Positions 41,176-51,929 of a DNA stretch of 64,000 bases are shown piece by piece. Each line of letters opens with the position of its first letter. Within the stretch, counting starts at the first letter, position 1. The notes under the pieces are model-generated. The model made no database searches and was not told where the DNA came from. It saw only the letters and a program-made list of their open reading frames with translations. The stretch spans positions 27,279,998 to 27,343,997 of the forward strand of contig OX243822.1 of NCBI GenBank assembly GCA_945859605.1. The letters run 5' to 3'. The translations under genes and the position numbers were made by a program. This DNA comes from Lumbricus rubellus (taxonomy: Eukaryota > Annelida > Clitellata > Crassiclitellata > Lumbricidae).

Positions 41176-42012
41176 CCTTAGAATTATAATGCTCTATCAT
41201 AGATTTTTGCGAAACCGAGAAAAACGACTTCAAAGTTTGGGCACTGTATTAAGCCAAGAATTTTAAACTAGATTCTTTTGAAGGATGATATCATCATTTC
41301 TAGGTTCCCGCTGGTGACTTACTTGCAAAAATAAGGTTTATTTTCATGAAAACAAGTGAAAAAATATCGAAAATAGCAAAAATGTGCAAAAATTCATGTT
41401 AGAGCAATATAATTCCAAACGACGAAGTACATGTAGTTGTAATAATGCTCTAAGTTAAACATGCAGCAGCGTTTATTTAATAACGTCCTGAGTATAATAT
41501 TGCTCCATCATAGTTTTGCAACAGAAAACTTGGACGCTCTAGGCTGCCAACTTTTTATTTTACCATTCCGGGACAACGGTAACTAGTTTGGTGCTATTCA
41601 GTAACGTTTTGCTGTAACATGACGAATCCAGATGCCAATGATAGAGCATTATGATACTAACAAAGTCTATTCAGTAATGTGTTGCTGTAACATGACGATA
41701 CCAGCCTTGTGATTGGATGCCAATGATAGAGCATTATAATACTAACAAAATCGATTCAGTAACGTTTTGCTGCAACATGACGAATCCAGCCTTGTGATTG
41801 GATGCCAATGATAGAGCATTATAATACTAAGAAAGTCTAGATTGGAAACAGGTTCTCATGATAGAGCATTTAAATACTGACTTATAACTAAGAAACGATC
41901 GCTTCAATCAGCTAGCTTCTTTGTCTAATGATAGAGCAAATGCTACACTGAAGAGATTGATACCAAACTCAATTTTTTCGAAAATTCATGATAGAGCATT
42001 ATAATACTAAGG
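41176..42012. mobile_element. Element with long terminal inverted repeats and repeated terminal motif
   Basis: The left end CCTTAGAATTATAATGCTCT continues ATCAT. The right end, inverted, is CCTTAGTATTATAATGCTCT continuing ATCAT (one mismatch in 25). The same word in right-end orientation (ATGATAGAGCATTATAATAC) recurs internally near 41641, 41719 and 41809, with shorter forms at 41859 and 41917. Three of these lie in tandem units starting at 41599, 41672 and 41757. No coding frame and no clear target duplication, so the superfamily is unassigned. Flanking module DNA resumes with GTAGACCAGCAGAAAGTCTG. Confidence 0.65.
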
Positions 42013-42260
42013 GGAAGTAATGTAGACCAGCAGAAAGTCTGATGAGATAAGGGAAATGAGATAACTGAGGTATAAACTAAGAATTTAAGATAATTATGGC
42101 AATGAAAACCAATGAATTGGGTCTTGAACATAATTGAACATAATTTTATTTTAAATATGTAAATTTATAGCGTATATAAGTTCAACAGCTGCTAAGCAAC
42201 GTTAAACAAGGAAGATGAAATATTTTGATCACATTATGAAGTAACGTGAAGACTGTTTTT
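42013..42260 (+). pseudogene. LINE 3' coding-end remnant, interrupted
   Basis: CAGAAAGTCTGATGAGATAA, AAACTAAGAATTTAAGATAA, GGCAATGAAAACCAATGAAT and AAATATTTTGATCACATTAT follow the LINE-tail order. It is broken by A/T-rich DNA at ~42130-42180 and runs into an L2-like tail at 42258. Confidence 0.45.
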
Positions 42261-42345
42261 GGTTGGACAGGGAGCGCCTCTGAGTGGATTTTTGAAGAGG
42301 CTGTATACATTCTTGAAATGAATGAATGAATGAATGAATAGTTCA
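42258..42345 (+). repeat. L2-type 3' tail
   Basis: GGTTGGACAGGGAGCGCCTCTGAG, a short spacer, then TGAAATGAATGAATGAATGA. The GGCGCTATA half has decayed to GGCTGTATA. Confidence 0.55.
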
Positions 42346-43180
42346 CAAAACATTGGAACCTGGTGGGAGAGATAGACACGGCGATGCTTTCCTTAGACAC
42401 CATTTTAATGAGCTCTACGTCGATTTTATTAATTGTTCAATCGTATTTGATGATAGTTTAACTTCATGTTCCGTGTCTATTCTACAGGAACGAGTAGGAT
42501 TAAAGTCCGAAGAGCAGCGACGGGCAGCACAAACTTAATCTATAACATTTAAACAATGCGTTTTGTTAATACGATCACCATAATAGTAATGCGATATCAT
42601 AATTATGTGGCCCGCCAAGGACCGTAACGTCGACTATTCCCCTGACAATTTATGATTAATTTGAAACGCATTTATTGAATTTAGAGCATCAGATGGAATC
42701 GCTTTACAGGTGTACAAGACGACTATATGTCTTTGATTTTGATGCCGCCAACGCCGACTTAGTGTGGTCGCTTAATGAGGTGTCATGAACTATTTTTTTA
42801 ATTGCATGACGGCATCTTGCGGCCACGAAGCGGGAGCTATACATCGGGAAGCATAAAGAACAAAGCCACTAGAAAATTGTTATAATTTTTTTGCCTCACG
42901 GTGTATATACGAAAGGTGTCAGAAGCATCTTATCGTCTGTTCAAATCAGTTGCTGAATATATAGCATCGTAAGAAAGCGTTTTAGAGGTGTATAAGTCGA
43001 TCAGTGCATCAGTAACTGTTCAACGTGAAATAATTGTGGCCGATACTGTCACGTTGAACTACATGCAACTTCGTAGTAAGGAGAAAAAAGTTATGTTCGC
43101 AATTTATAAATAATTATTGCTGTTTAACGACATTAAGTCGTAACAAAGTCTCACTCTCCTCTTTGTCCATGCTTAAAACT
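42346..43180. repeat. Module I (first copy) with a mariner-end remnant
   Basis: GCATCAGATGGAATCGCTTT with ACAGGTGTACAAGACGAC (~42690) recurs at 46945 and 56905. TTTTAGAGGTGTATAAGTCG (~42984) follows. TTTTTTGCCTCACGGTGTATAT (~42886-42907), absent from the sister modules, resembles the mariner end at ~52490. No gene. Confidence 0.55.
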
Positions 43181-43700
43181 CGCATTCCGAAAATGGCTCG
43201 CTGTCTTCTGCTTCCGAATAATATTTGGCAATGAAAACGAGGCTGAGGCATCTAGCGTAGATCTCTGACGTCATATGTTACGTGAACCAATGACAGAAGG
43301 CTTCGGATACTTTTGTTGATGGATAGAATCTCGCAGCACACCACCTATTACCACTAGGCTATTTCGGATAATGGACATAGATGATTGACAACAATTTTAT
43401 TCGTGGCATTATTTACAGCAATGCAAAGTTCCTACTAAAGGTGTCGAAAATGGACTCTTCATTATCTATTCAAATCTATTGTTCAACGACACTTCTGGAT
43501 TGGTGCGCTGTGAATTGTGGAAAAATAAATGGGGGCGGGGGATTGGACCATTATCCAATTGGAATAGGGGTGTGAAAAACAGACTTTAACATGGGGCTCT
43601 AAGAAAGACTGGGGGTTGAAATCCACCCCCCCCCCCAAAAAAAAACCCCGGCAATTCTCACTGTGTTCTGCTTCACTTAAGGCCTTAGGCTAAAAGGTGA
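43181..43700. repeat. Unique DNA and module H, first copy
   Basis: 43370-43500 (ACAATTTTATTCGTGGCATT, TAAAGGTGTCGAAAATGGAC) recurs at 46545-46660. G-rich and C-rich stretches at ~43530-43560 and ~43620-43655 may be ends of a decayed MITE. No gene. Confidence 0.45.
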
Positions 43701-44420
43701 ATGTAGCACTTATAAAGTGTATTTATTTTTAACAGCTCTCGTCGTTCGAAACTGCTTAATACTGTTAGATCCTCTGAATAGTAACACGAGAGGCGCTATA
43801 TAAATCTACATGATATCTATTGTTCAAATAAATTTTCTGTTTTCCAAGGAAGTTTACGAAGACCTGACTGAGGGACGCATTTTAATTCATAAACAGTCGA
43901 CACTCAATTATTATATGGGAAAGATATTATGTTTTAAAAGGGTGTCTTAAACACATACAGTAATTCATCGTCGTCTGGCGGATGATTTGAAAAGTGACTC
44001 ATCTAACCACAACGCAAATTACGCAACCAATCGCCATTTAAAAAGTATATGTCTTGAGGTCGTCAATAGGCACCGCGACCCAGAGGGATGGATGGTCACG
44101 TGAATGCGGCAGTAGGGTCAGTAACCATGTAGCGTATACACAGTTACGATTGAGGTTCAACACACATGTACCCCCATGCGGGTTAGTATTTCCTGCGTAT
44201 GTGCATTATAGCCTAAGTAGGACCATAAACAAACACACGTATTAAGGTTGATCCTGCCCCTCCCCTCAATGCATATATCATATAATGATGTATGGCCTTA
44301 AAGTCCCGGATGTTTTGGTTCTGATTTCGGTCCCTATGCAGTACAATGGGGAACAAAGTATATAATAGTATAATCTATTTATAAAACATTATTCCAATCT
44401 ACTGTAATGGCTTCTATAGC
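43701..44420. repeat. Module A, second copy
   Basis: Collinear with ~466-1140, including AAACAGTCGACACTCAATTA, AAAAGGGTGTCTTAAACACA and CACGTGAATGCGGCAGTAGG. Confidence 0.7.
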
Positions 44421-45378
44421 GTCGTTATTAATTGCACATACATCAGATATCAAAGAGTCAAATCGGATTGGTTGGTTCACAAGTAGGTCAAGTTAGTCCA
44501 ATTGGTGGGAACAAAATTAGGTCAGTTCTGTAACCGCACCAACCGGGAATAGACCCTATAGGTCATTCTTAGACAAAATCCTAGGATTGTTTCAAAAGCC
44601 GGTCGCTAAAGAAGCTACTAGCTAGTAAAGAAATGTCCATTATGGGTGAACCCCACCCATTTAATTCCAGCCGACTTCATTTTTTAGCTTTAACACCATT
44701 CAAAACCAGGCACTCAACACAAAATTACTTTAAACGACCGGCTATTTTCTCAATAAAAACCAATATCAATCAATTAATGTTATAGATCACAAAACACTGA
44801 ACACTCTGATCGCTGAATAGCGTCAAACACGGACACTGCAAAGCCTATCTTAGACACCTTTTTAACAGATGCTCAATCAATTATATAAATTGTTCATTCT
44901 AAACACACGATTGTGTTCAGAAAATAATGTCTCTAATGACCGATGTAGACGTAAAGCGGCCTTAGAACTCACAAGGTTACACAAAACAAACTTTAAGCTT
45001 GGTAAAAAAAATTCAACAACTCAAGTTGGTTGCCATCGTATTTTAGTGACCTTCTAAAAGGACGCTTTCCCTGCATTTTTTCCCGTCTCAACCGGGGTGC
45101 GCTGTAGGTTCTAGTGGTGGGACCGAGAGGCCGATGGTTCAAATCCCCAGGGGTAGAAAGTTGGTTCAGATTTCAGAAGAACTGCATCTGCTTGTGCACC
45201 CGCCAACTCAGTTACAATGAGTATACTGACGGTGAGAAGATGAGACGGCGAGAGGGGAATGGTCACCTACATTCGTAAGTCGAGGCCAAGAACATAAATG
45301 CGTCCAGAGGATCATTGCATTATCCATTGTGTAACAGCATCTTGTGGCCTACGTCAGATAGGAACAAGCGACAACTAT

Positions 45379-45496
45379 GCGCTTCGGCGTGAAACTCCGA
45401 TGCAGTGTCCGCTCTGCATCGGGAGCGCCTCTGAGTAGAGAGCTTGAAGGGGCACTATAACAAGTGCACATACATATAACAAGTGCACATACATAA
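45379..45496 (+). repeat. Truncated SINE
   Basis: GCGCTTCGGCGTGAAACTCC, GAGCGCCTCTGAGTAGAGAG and CACTATAACAAGTGCACATA, the last word repeated. AACTAT before it and AACTGT after the adjoining MITE are probably its target duplication. Module B at 58301-58330 has the empty site. Confidence 0.65.
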
Positions 45497-45643
45497 CAGT
45501 AGTGTAGTCCTAAAAAATTAAGTGGGGGAACGCTCTTTATAATAATATTATTAGTAGTAGTAGTATTATTAATATTCCATTATCCCTGGAAAAAAGTGAG
45601 GAACGGCGTTCCCCGCGTTCCCATCCCCCCCACTACACCACTG
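45497..45643. mobile_element. Small MITE with TIRs
   Basis: Ends CAGTAGTGTAGT and, inverted, CAGTGGTGTAGT (11 of 12). It contains a short (TAGTAT)-type run and paired GGGAACG/CGTTCCC words. It abuts the SINE tail. No clear separate target duplication. Confidence 0.55.
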
Positions 45644-46140
45644 AACTGTAATTATAGGGAGATAGAACTTCAATATTGAACGTCAAATTCAAAATATATG
45701 ACTCTAAATTGTATTAATTACAGCAGTTCCAGTCTTTCGCGACGTCCAATGGCTGTCATGGCTGTTGACGTAACCCTCCTCATTTATCAAGGTTAGGACT
45801 GGCACTACTGCAGATAACCTTAGTTTTATATTAGGCATGGATCCAGAGCTTAACGACCTCTTAAGGTAACAACGGCCTTCAATTTTCTTAGAGCCTTAGA
45901 CAGAACTCAGCGTTAAACGGTTCAGAAACGTCATATAGCAATATAAGCCGTAACAGCCAAAAATGATATACATGTAAGTCGACAAATTGATGGATGAATG
46001 GAAATAAAATCTGACGACAGCTAATGATATGCGGGTCGCTGTCGTCTACAGCAATTTTTGGCATTTTACAGCTCTAACACCTTTAAAATGTTGTCAGGAG
46101 ATGCGATAAATTCATAGACATGCATGATGCATTGAGTAGT

Positions 46141-46520
46141 TGCCCCTTTTTTTTACCTAATCGCCCTTGCAAACGCAAATAGTCCAATCGAACTCTTTTT
46201 ATGAACGTCTTAAAACCGCCCGTTGTAGCCATGGGTACGGGTCGGGAGAGATTATGAGTATATGTAGTTACCTGGACTTGGCGCTATATAAATCTTTGCG
46301 ATGAATGAAAAAAATGTTGACGATGACAAAATTTATTTTTTCAGAAAGTCGCAGTTCTGTGATTTCATAACGGAGTAAGTATTTATAAATTCCACCTTCT
46401 TCGCCAGCAGTTACTTGTTTTTCGAAAGTCATCTATGAAACTTGTGTTTTAACAGTTGTTTATTGTTGGTTAGAAATCATATATTTTCTTTTCCGTATAC
46501 CTAGGCCCTAGGGCTAGTAC
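46141..46520. other. No recognisable feature
   Basis: Contains TTGGCGCTATATAAATCTTT followed by GATGAATGAA near 46275, a weak L2-type tail. Otherwise unassigned. Confidence 0.45.
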
Positions 46521-47254
46521 TGTTCGTCATGCCTATTACGGATAATGAAAAGATTGACAGCAATTTTATTCGTGGCATTATTTACAGAAATGCAAAATTC
46601 CTATTAAAGGTGTCGAAAATGGACTCTGCATTATCTTTTGTTCAACGACACTTCTTAATTGGTGCGCTGCGACTATTTGTTTGTATGTGCACTTGTTATA
46701 GCGCCCCTTCAGGCTCTCACAATTGCTCAGCGCTTCGGCGTGAAACTCCACTGCAGTACCCGGTATGCATTCGGGAGCGCCTCTGAGTAGTGAGTCTGAA
46801 GGTGCGCTATAACAAGTGCGCATACAAACAAACAAACAATAATATTATGGCCGCCAAGGACCGTGACGTCGACCGTATACCTAGGCCCTAGGGCTAGTTC
46901 GTCACGCCGAATTATCGTTAATTTGAAACGCATTTATTGAATTTATAGCATCAGATGGAATCGCTTTACAGGTGTACAAGACGACTATTAGGCATAATTA
47001 TGTCTTTGATTTTGATGCCGCCAACGTCGACCTAGTGTGGCCGTTTAATGAAGTGTAAAAAACTTTTTCCCATAGCGACATCTTGTGGCCACGAAGGTCG
47101 AGCTATACATACGAAAAATGTTTGAAATACCCTATCCGATTATATCGTCTATTTTGGTGCAGTTGCTAATTATAATAGCATCGTAAGAAAGCGTTTCAGA
47201 GGTGTATAAGACGATCACTGCATCAGTAACAGTTCAACGTGAAATAATTGTGGC
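46521..47254. repeat. Modules H and I, second copies
   Basis: 46545-46660 matches 43380-43500. 46840-47230 matches 42590-43060 and 56885-57235, with AGGTGT motifs at 46608, 46970 and 47203. CCTAGGCCCTAGGGCTAGT occurs twice (~46501 and ~46880). Confidence 0.6.
46674..46831. repeat. Fold-back SINE
   Basis: It begins with an inverted SINE tail (TTTGTTTGTATGTGCACTTG) and ends with the same tail in direct orientation (GCGCTATAACAAGTGCGCAT, ACAAACAAAC). About 40 bases at each side are inverted repeats around a SINE body. The structure is a composite of two SINE 3' ends. Confidence 0.6.
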
Positions 47255-47570
47255 CATGGGCGGAGTTTGGCTACCTTGGGAGGGGGGCTAAAAACTTGGG
47301 TTCTTGATTTTTAATTCATCCCAGGTTCTAAGTTGACGGGAATTTATCGCGTGAGGATCGGTTAGGGCTCTGGTTAGGCGTCGTGAGGGTCGGTTAGGGT
47401 TAGTTTTAGGGTTAGTGCAGTCATTCTGACAGGTGCACATACTCAACACATAGAACGGACATGGAAAGCATGATTGGGGGTGAATTAAAAAACATGTACC
47501 AAAACTTGGGCTTTGGTTTGGCCGGAGACTCTTAATTTTTTTTCTTCTCGGCCCTAAAAAAGCTCATGAC
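47255..47570. other. Insertion with telomere-like words
   Basis: CATGGGCGGAGTTTGGCTAC at the left also occurs at 57228. At ~47369-47418 there are GGTTAGGG, GGTTAGGGTTAG and TTTTAGGGTTAG. The sister module has a different, G-rich insertion after the same left words. Origin unclear. Confidence 0.4.
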
Positions 47571-47860
47571 AGAAGGATGATTTAGCTACTCGAGTGCATT
47601 ATTCGTAAACAGTCGACACTTAATTATTATATAAAGAAAGATAATACTTTAAAAGGGTGTCTTAAACACATACGATAATTCATTGTCGTCTGGCGGATGA
47701 TTTGAAAAGTGACTCAGCTATAACCACAACGCAATCAATCGCCATTTAAAAAGTATCTGTCTTGAGGTCATCAATAGTCGCCACCCCCAGAGGGATGGAT
47801 GGTCACGTGAATGCGGCAGTAGGGTCAGTAACCATACGGGTCGCTGTGGCTTGGCATTTG
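47571..47860. repeat. Module A, short copy
   Basis: AACAGTCGACACTTAATTAT, AAAAGGGTGTCTTAAACACA and CACGTGAATGCGGCAGTAGG, ending at AGTAACCATACGGGTCGCTG. Confidence 0.65.
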
Positions 47861-47863
47861 GGG

Positions 47864-48215
47864 TGGGTCCGTAGCTCAGTTGAGAGAGGAGCTGGTCGAT
47901 AAACTAAGAGTCATCCATGCGATCCAGGTTCAAGCCTCTCACAGGGCAAACATTTATTTGAATTTTCAGTTAGCTGCCGTAGGCGCTTTGCTGTTGCGTT
48001 GCTTGACACGGGTTCTGCTGAAAATAAGATAGCCCCTCCCACTTCTGGCTTGGCCGAACCAGGAGTGATCCAGTACTTATAGGCCCAAAGTGTTAAGCCG
48101 AACTCACTCTGTAAAGCCGACCTGCGTGTCGTGCTATAGTGGGTCGTATTTCATATAACCTGTGCTTGTAATCATTCTGCGGTGTGTCGGATTGAACTAT
48201 TAAGCGAAGATTATT
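47864..48215 (+). repeat. tRNA-derived SINE (different family)
   Basis: GTCCGTAGCTCAGTTGAGAG is a strong box A. CCAGGTTCAAGCCTC holds a box B (GGTTCAAGCC) ~50 bases on. The acceptor ends do not pair well and the body runs on for ~250 bases (GACACGGGTTCTGCTG, GTGATCCAGTACTTATAGGC). This is a SINE and not a tRNA gene. Confidence 0.6.
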
Positions 48216-48304
48216 ATTGTACAGCTCCAACACCTTTAAAATGTTGCCAAGAGATGTTATAATTTCAGCAGACGCAACACATTTGTAGGCTAATCGGTCT
48301 AACG
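48216..48304. repeat. Left half of a module dyad
   Basis: CAACACCTTTAAAATGTTGC and AATCGGTCTAACGT end where the LINE begins. The other half (AAACAAATTGG, GCAAAGGTGTCGAACGTG) resumes at 50229. Confidence 0.7.
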
Positions 48305-49710
48305 TGGGGTTTTTCCACAATCATTGTGGGGTTTTTCCACAATCATTAAAAACTGCAAAAGTGGTTCCAGTTTATAAAAAGGGGGTTAAAGACGATGTAA
48401 CAAATTACAGACCTATTTCAGTACTTCCATTTTTCTCAAAATTTTTTGAAAAAGCCATGTTTGAACGTCTTAATAAATTTTTTTCTAAAGGAAATGTCCT
48501 CTTCCCTTCGCAACATGGATTCCAATCTGGACACTCTACCTATATGCCCTTGATGAGTATGCAAGACAAAATTTCCAATGCAATCGAAAATAAGCAGTAT
48601 GCAATAGGTATTTTTTTCGACCTGGCAAAGGCCTTCGATACCGTTAATCATGACATCCTATTAAAGAAATTAAGCACTTATGGAATCCGGGGTACCCAGT
48701 TAAATTGGTTTTCAAGTTATTTTACAAATCGATCCCAGTTGGTTTCCTGCAATGGTGCTCTGTCTAATTTACGGCAAATTAACTTTGGAGTTCCCCAGGG
48801 GTCTATTCTCGGTCCTTTATTATTTCTTATTTATGTGAATGATCTCCCAAATGCATCTCCTTTATTGTACTTTATACTCTTCGCTGATGACACCAATGTA
48901 TTTTACTCCAACTCATCTCTTGAAACCCTATTTAATGATGTTAACTTTGAATTGAAAAATGTAGCCGAATGGTTCCAAGCAAATAAACTGTCATTAAATC
49001 TTGATAAAACCAATTATATAATCTTTAAATCACATAGAAAGAGTTATGATGCAGGAAATATGGGGGTGTGCATTGATGGGGTTCCACTCACTCAGGTAAT
49101 ATCAACCAAATTCCTAGGAGTATATATAGATCAGCACCTAACCTGGAAAGACCACATAAAAATTGTATCTAATAAAATTGCTAAAAACCTTGGAATATTA
49201 TCCCGTACCTCCCAGTTAGTACCTCCTCAAATTCGTCTCACCTTGTATTATTCACTCATTTACCCATACCTCACTTACTGTAACATAATATGGGCCTCCA
49301 CCTATAAATCTAGTCTTCTGAATTTAATGAAGCTCCAAAAGCGAGCTATTAGATATATAGGAAATCTGCCCTATGGGACCACGACTGAATCTAAATTCCG
49401 GGAATATGGCCTTCTAAATGTTTATCAAATTAGGCAGGTGCAGTTAGGCGAATTTATGTTTAGATACTTTCATGACCTATTACCTTCCGTGTTTAAGAAT
49501 TTCTTCCTCCATACTACTAAGGTGCACTCATATCATACTAGACACGCTGACTCTTACCATTTGCCTCACGCCCGCACCAATATCCGACGCTTCTCTGTTA
49601 AATACAGTGGGGCTCAAACATGGAATAAGATTCCCCTCTCCATCAGACAGCTGCCTAGCCTTCGAATCTTTAAGTCAAAATTGCGTGCCCTGATTCTTGA
49701 CAATAAATAA
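48305..49710 (+). pseudogene. Partial reverse transcriptase ORF of the LINE
   Basis: An open frame of ~465 codons ending in TAA at 49710. The real protein is cut off on the left, and the GTG at 48304 is only where the frame opens. It enters RT at FPQSLKTAKVVPVYKKG and NYRPISVLPF. The RT motifs are FFDLAKAFDTVNH (motif A, aspartate ~106), GVPQGSILGPLLFLIYVND (motif B, ~162-180) and FADDT (catalytic aspartates ~195-196). A C-terminal region follows (CNIIWASTY, KLQKRAIRYI). The endonuclease and N-terminal RT are missing. No stop or frameshift interrupts it, so the insertion is young. Best fit is the CR1/L2/Rex side of the Jockey supergroup; the clade is not certain. Confidence 0.85.
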
Positions 49711-50045
49711 CAATCTGGTGCATTATGACTATTATTGATTCTCATTACAGAGTGAACAAATCGTCAAACTTTTAAATATCTTCTCCTACTCTGAATAAAT
49801 TATATCTAAATCCTTACTACCCATGCAGCATCCCGACCATCCAGCGACCTCTGTGCCTTAACTTCATCTAGATCTACTAGAGGCCCTATGATCATCGAAT
49901 TAATGTGTATTTGTGCTATTAGTTAAGTTAGTTAAGGTGTTTGCTGTTTGTTTTCTTAAATTAGTTTTTTTTTTTTTCACTTATACTTTATGTTAGGACC
50001 ACGGTACGGCAACCTATTGGCCATCATCATCTTGGTATAGTCGCC

Positions 50046-50092
50046 CAGGGGACTCAACTAGCGGGGTTGTAAGACCCCTTCCGAGTCCCCTG
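50046..50092 (+). other. 3' UTR hairpin of the LINE
   Basis: CAGGGGACTC (50046-50055) pairs perfectly with GAGTCCCCTG (50083-50092), with an inner GGGGT/ACCCC stem (50063-50067 with 50074-50078). Hairpins near the 3' end are RT recognition signals in some LINEs. That role is inferred here. Confidence 0.6.
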
Positions 50093-50228
50093 TGCAACCA
50101 AATAGAAACCTTTGGCATCGTTATTTAAGTAATGTTTTATTATACTTATTAACCTTGTGTTTATTGATGCTTTATTTGATTTGTTCCTGTTGTTTTTGGT
50201 TGCCAAATAAATGATTTGATTTGATTTG

Positions 50229-50515
50229 AGTAAACAAATTGGAAAGTTTCCAGAACGTTGCAAAGGTGTCGAACGTGTCTCACGCATTGTTGCAAAGCAT
50301 TATATCTGATGAGATGAAGGAAAATGACAGGACATAGGCAGACGCTAAGAATATCAGGGATGGCAATGGAAACAAAAGGAACCAATGGGTGTATAGAGCG
50401 TCAGCAGCTGTCAAGCAACACTAAAACAAGGATGTTGAACTACTTTGGTCACAGTATGAAGAAATGTGGAGAATGTCTGAAGAAAGAGATAATGCAGGGT
50501 TCAAGTTGATTAGTA
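50229..50515 (+). pseudogene. Right half of dyad and LINE 3' coding-end remnant
   Basis: After GCAAAGGTGTCGAACGTGTC, one frame is open for 61 codons (50324-50509). It reads LRISGMAMETKGTN, then MLNYFGHSMKKCGECL and KKEIMQGS. It is the best single-frame version of the array's LINE tail, cut off where 59200 onward is also cut. Confidence 0.6.
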
Positions 50516-50860
50516 AATCTATCTTACTGTAGTTGCAGTGTAACGACAATGCGTGACAAATATCATTATCGTCTTCCTCTTGCTCCTCCTTTATCCAGAC
50601 GATTGTGGGGTTGGGTTGCTCTTTAATGACTCTGTGCCATAATACAGACGATTAGCAATGCCCTCCTCCTTTATGCGGACATAATTGGGACTAACCCTGC
50701 CAGAGTGCGAGGAATGAAGGAGTTTTTCAGGGGAAACGCTAGACGCATTTGTTGAACTCATAGGAATTGAAGAATGCTTATGAGATAATTATGTTGAGGC
50801 CGCGAATGACCGTTAAAGTCCAACTTACCCTGTGCGTAGGCAAACCATGTGAACCATAAC
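50516..50860. repeat. Repeat block shared with 59200-59520
   Basis: GTAGTTGCAGTGTAACGACA, TCCTTTATCCAGACGATTGT and CCAGAGTGCGAGGAAT occur in the same order at 59218-59412. Two copies of the CCCTCCTC/CTCCTTTATCC block are included. No gene. Confidence 0.6.
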
Positions 50861-51190
50861 GACACTTTACGCGATGATTTTATAGCACTAGATAAAAGCG
50901 TTTCAAAGGTGTCTATGACGATCACTTATGGCTTTGAATTTTGATGCCGCCAACGCCAAATTTAGCGATGTGTCAAGAACCATCGTTTATTAACTACACA
51001 GTGCACATAGAATCATCTTAAGGGGCCACCAAGCTCCGAACTAGACATACAGAGGAACGTTTTGAAGTCTTAATGTCGATTTTAATGCAGTTACTAATTA
51101 TCATAGCATCGTACGACAGCGTTTCAGAGGTGTCTAAGATGATCGTTGTATCACTGACTGTTTAACGAAAACTTGTGACCGATCCTCTGC
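50861..51190. repeat. Module D, left part
   Basis: GTTTCAAAGGTGTCTATGAC (~50903) and GTTTCAGAGGTGTCTAAGAT (~51126), collinear with 59590-59920. It continues at 52877 after the insertion. Confidence 0.65.
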
Positions 51191-51299
51191 CAGGCGCGGA
51201 TCCAGAGGGGGGCGGAGCCGGCGTACGCCCCCCCTAAACCTCGGCAAATGTTCTCAAACTAAACTGTTAAAAAATCCCATCCCGTTCCATGAGGAACAC

Positions 51300-51545
51300 A
51301 GGGAGGCGCTCATCTCCTTTTCCATAGCCTTGAGCCAGCAATGGACGAATCCCAAGGTCCTGGACACGGGGCCAGTGTATCGCAGGACTTGCTGTTTACT
51401 TCCCAGCTTACGCGGCTACCAAATTATACTGCTTGGTGACAGAGGCACGTGTGCGTAAACAACGTGCCCAAGGTATAGTTACCCGGAGTCGAACTCGCAA
51501 ACTTCCGCTCTGTGAGCGGATGCTTTACCGGTCCGCCACCAGGTG
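51300..51545 (-). repeat. tRNA-derived SINE in the composite insertion
   Basis: On the minus strand the head is TGGTGGCGGACCGGTAAAGC, then GCGAGTTCGACTCCGGG (box B GTTCGACTCC), then CCTTGGGCACGTTG. The anticodon-arm region (CCGCTCACAGAGCGG) still folds. The body runs on past the tRNA-like part. Confidence 0.65.
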
Positions 51546-51664
51546 AACTAAACTGACCTAAAACTAAATATTTTATAATTGCAATTTTGGAATAGGATGT
51601 TTGAAGTAGCTGGACCGGCAGAATGGAGCTCTCTTACCGGAGCTCTCTTACCTACTTACCTGAG

Positions 51665-51905
51665 TTGCTAGCAGACGTTGCCCACGTCACCATTCACGCA
51701 CCGCCGAGTCAATAATTCGCTGGTCAAGATAGTTCCAAGCTTGCATAATTCTCTTACGAATATCTTCAACATCACGGACTGTGGTTTTGTACACCATTTC
51801 CTGCTTCTCGTAGCAATACTCAAAATGATCGTCTGTATGTAGCAGTTGGAACTCGAAAGAGAGATATTGCAGCCGACCGCCTTTTACGCACACGTCCAAC
51901 GTTTA
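51665..51905 (-). pseudogene. Tc1/mariner transposase C-terminal fragment, minus strand
   Basis: A 70-codon frame ends with EMVYKTTVRDVEDIRKRI, then WNYLDQRIIDSAVREW. This is the C-terminal end of mariner-type transposases. Upstream residues in the frame are not transposase-like. It forms an inverted repeat with 52215-52340. Confidence 0.65.
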
Positions 51906-51929
51906 GCAAATCCCAAATGGTATCAGTCG

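Larger units (their letters stand above)
44421..46140. repeat. Module B, second copy, with inserted SINE and MITE
   Basis: Collinear with 1140-2330 from ACGACCGGCTATTTTCTCAA onward. It has an extra ~150 bases at 44450-44600 and the SINE/MITE pair at 45379-45643. The tRNA-like head (~45088) has a better box B (GGTTCAAATCC) than the first copy. Confidence 0.7.
48305..50228 (+). mobile_element. 5'-truncated LINE of CR1/L2-like type
   Basis: A ~1.92-kb insertion into a module dyad (compare 2300-2345). It carries the C-terminal two thirds of RT, a ~515-base 3' UTR with a strong hairpin, and a tail of repeated ATTTG (AATAAATGATTTGATTTGAT). The target duplication is at most 2-3 bases (GT), as expected for CR1/L2-type elements. 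A 22-base string is tandemly doubled at the 5' edge (48305-48326, 48327-48348). Confidence 0.85.

Noticed and set aside
47864..47950. Functional tRNA gene
   Set aside because: Box A and box B are good, but the acceptor stem does not pair and a SINE body follows directly.
51400..51545. Functional tRNA gene on the minus strand
   Set aside because: The tRNA-like part is followed by a SINE linker (CCTTGGGCACG) and lies inside a composite transposon insertion.
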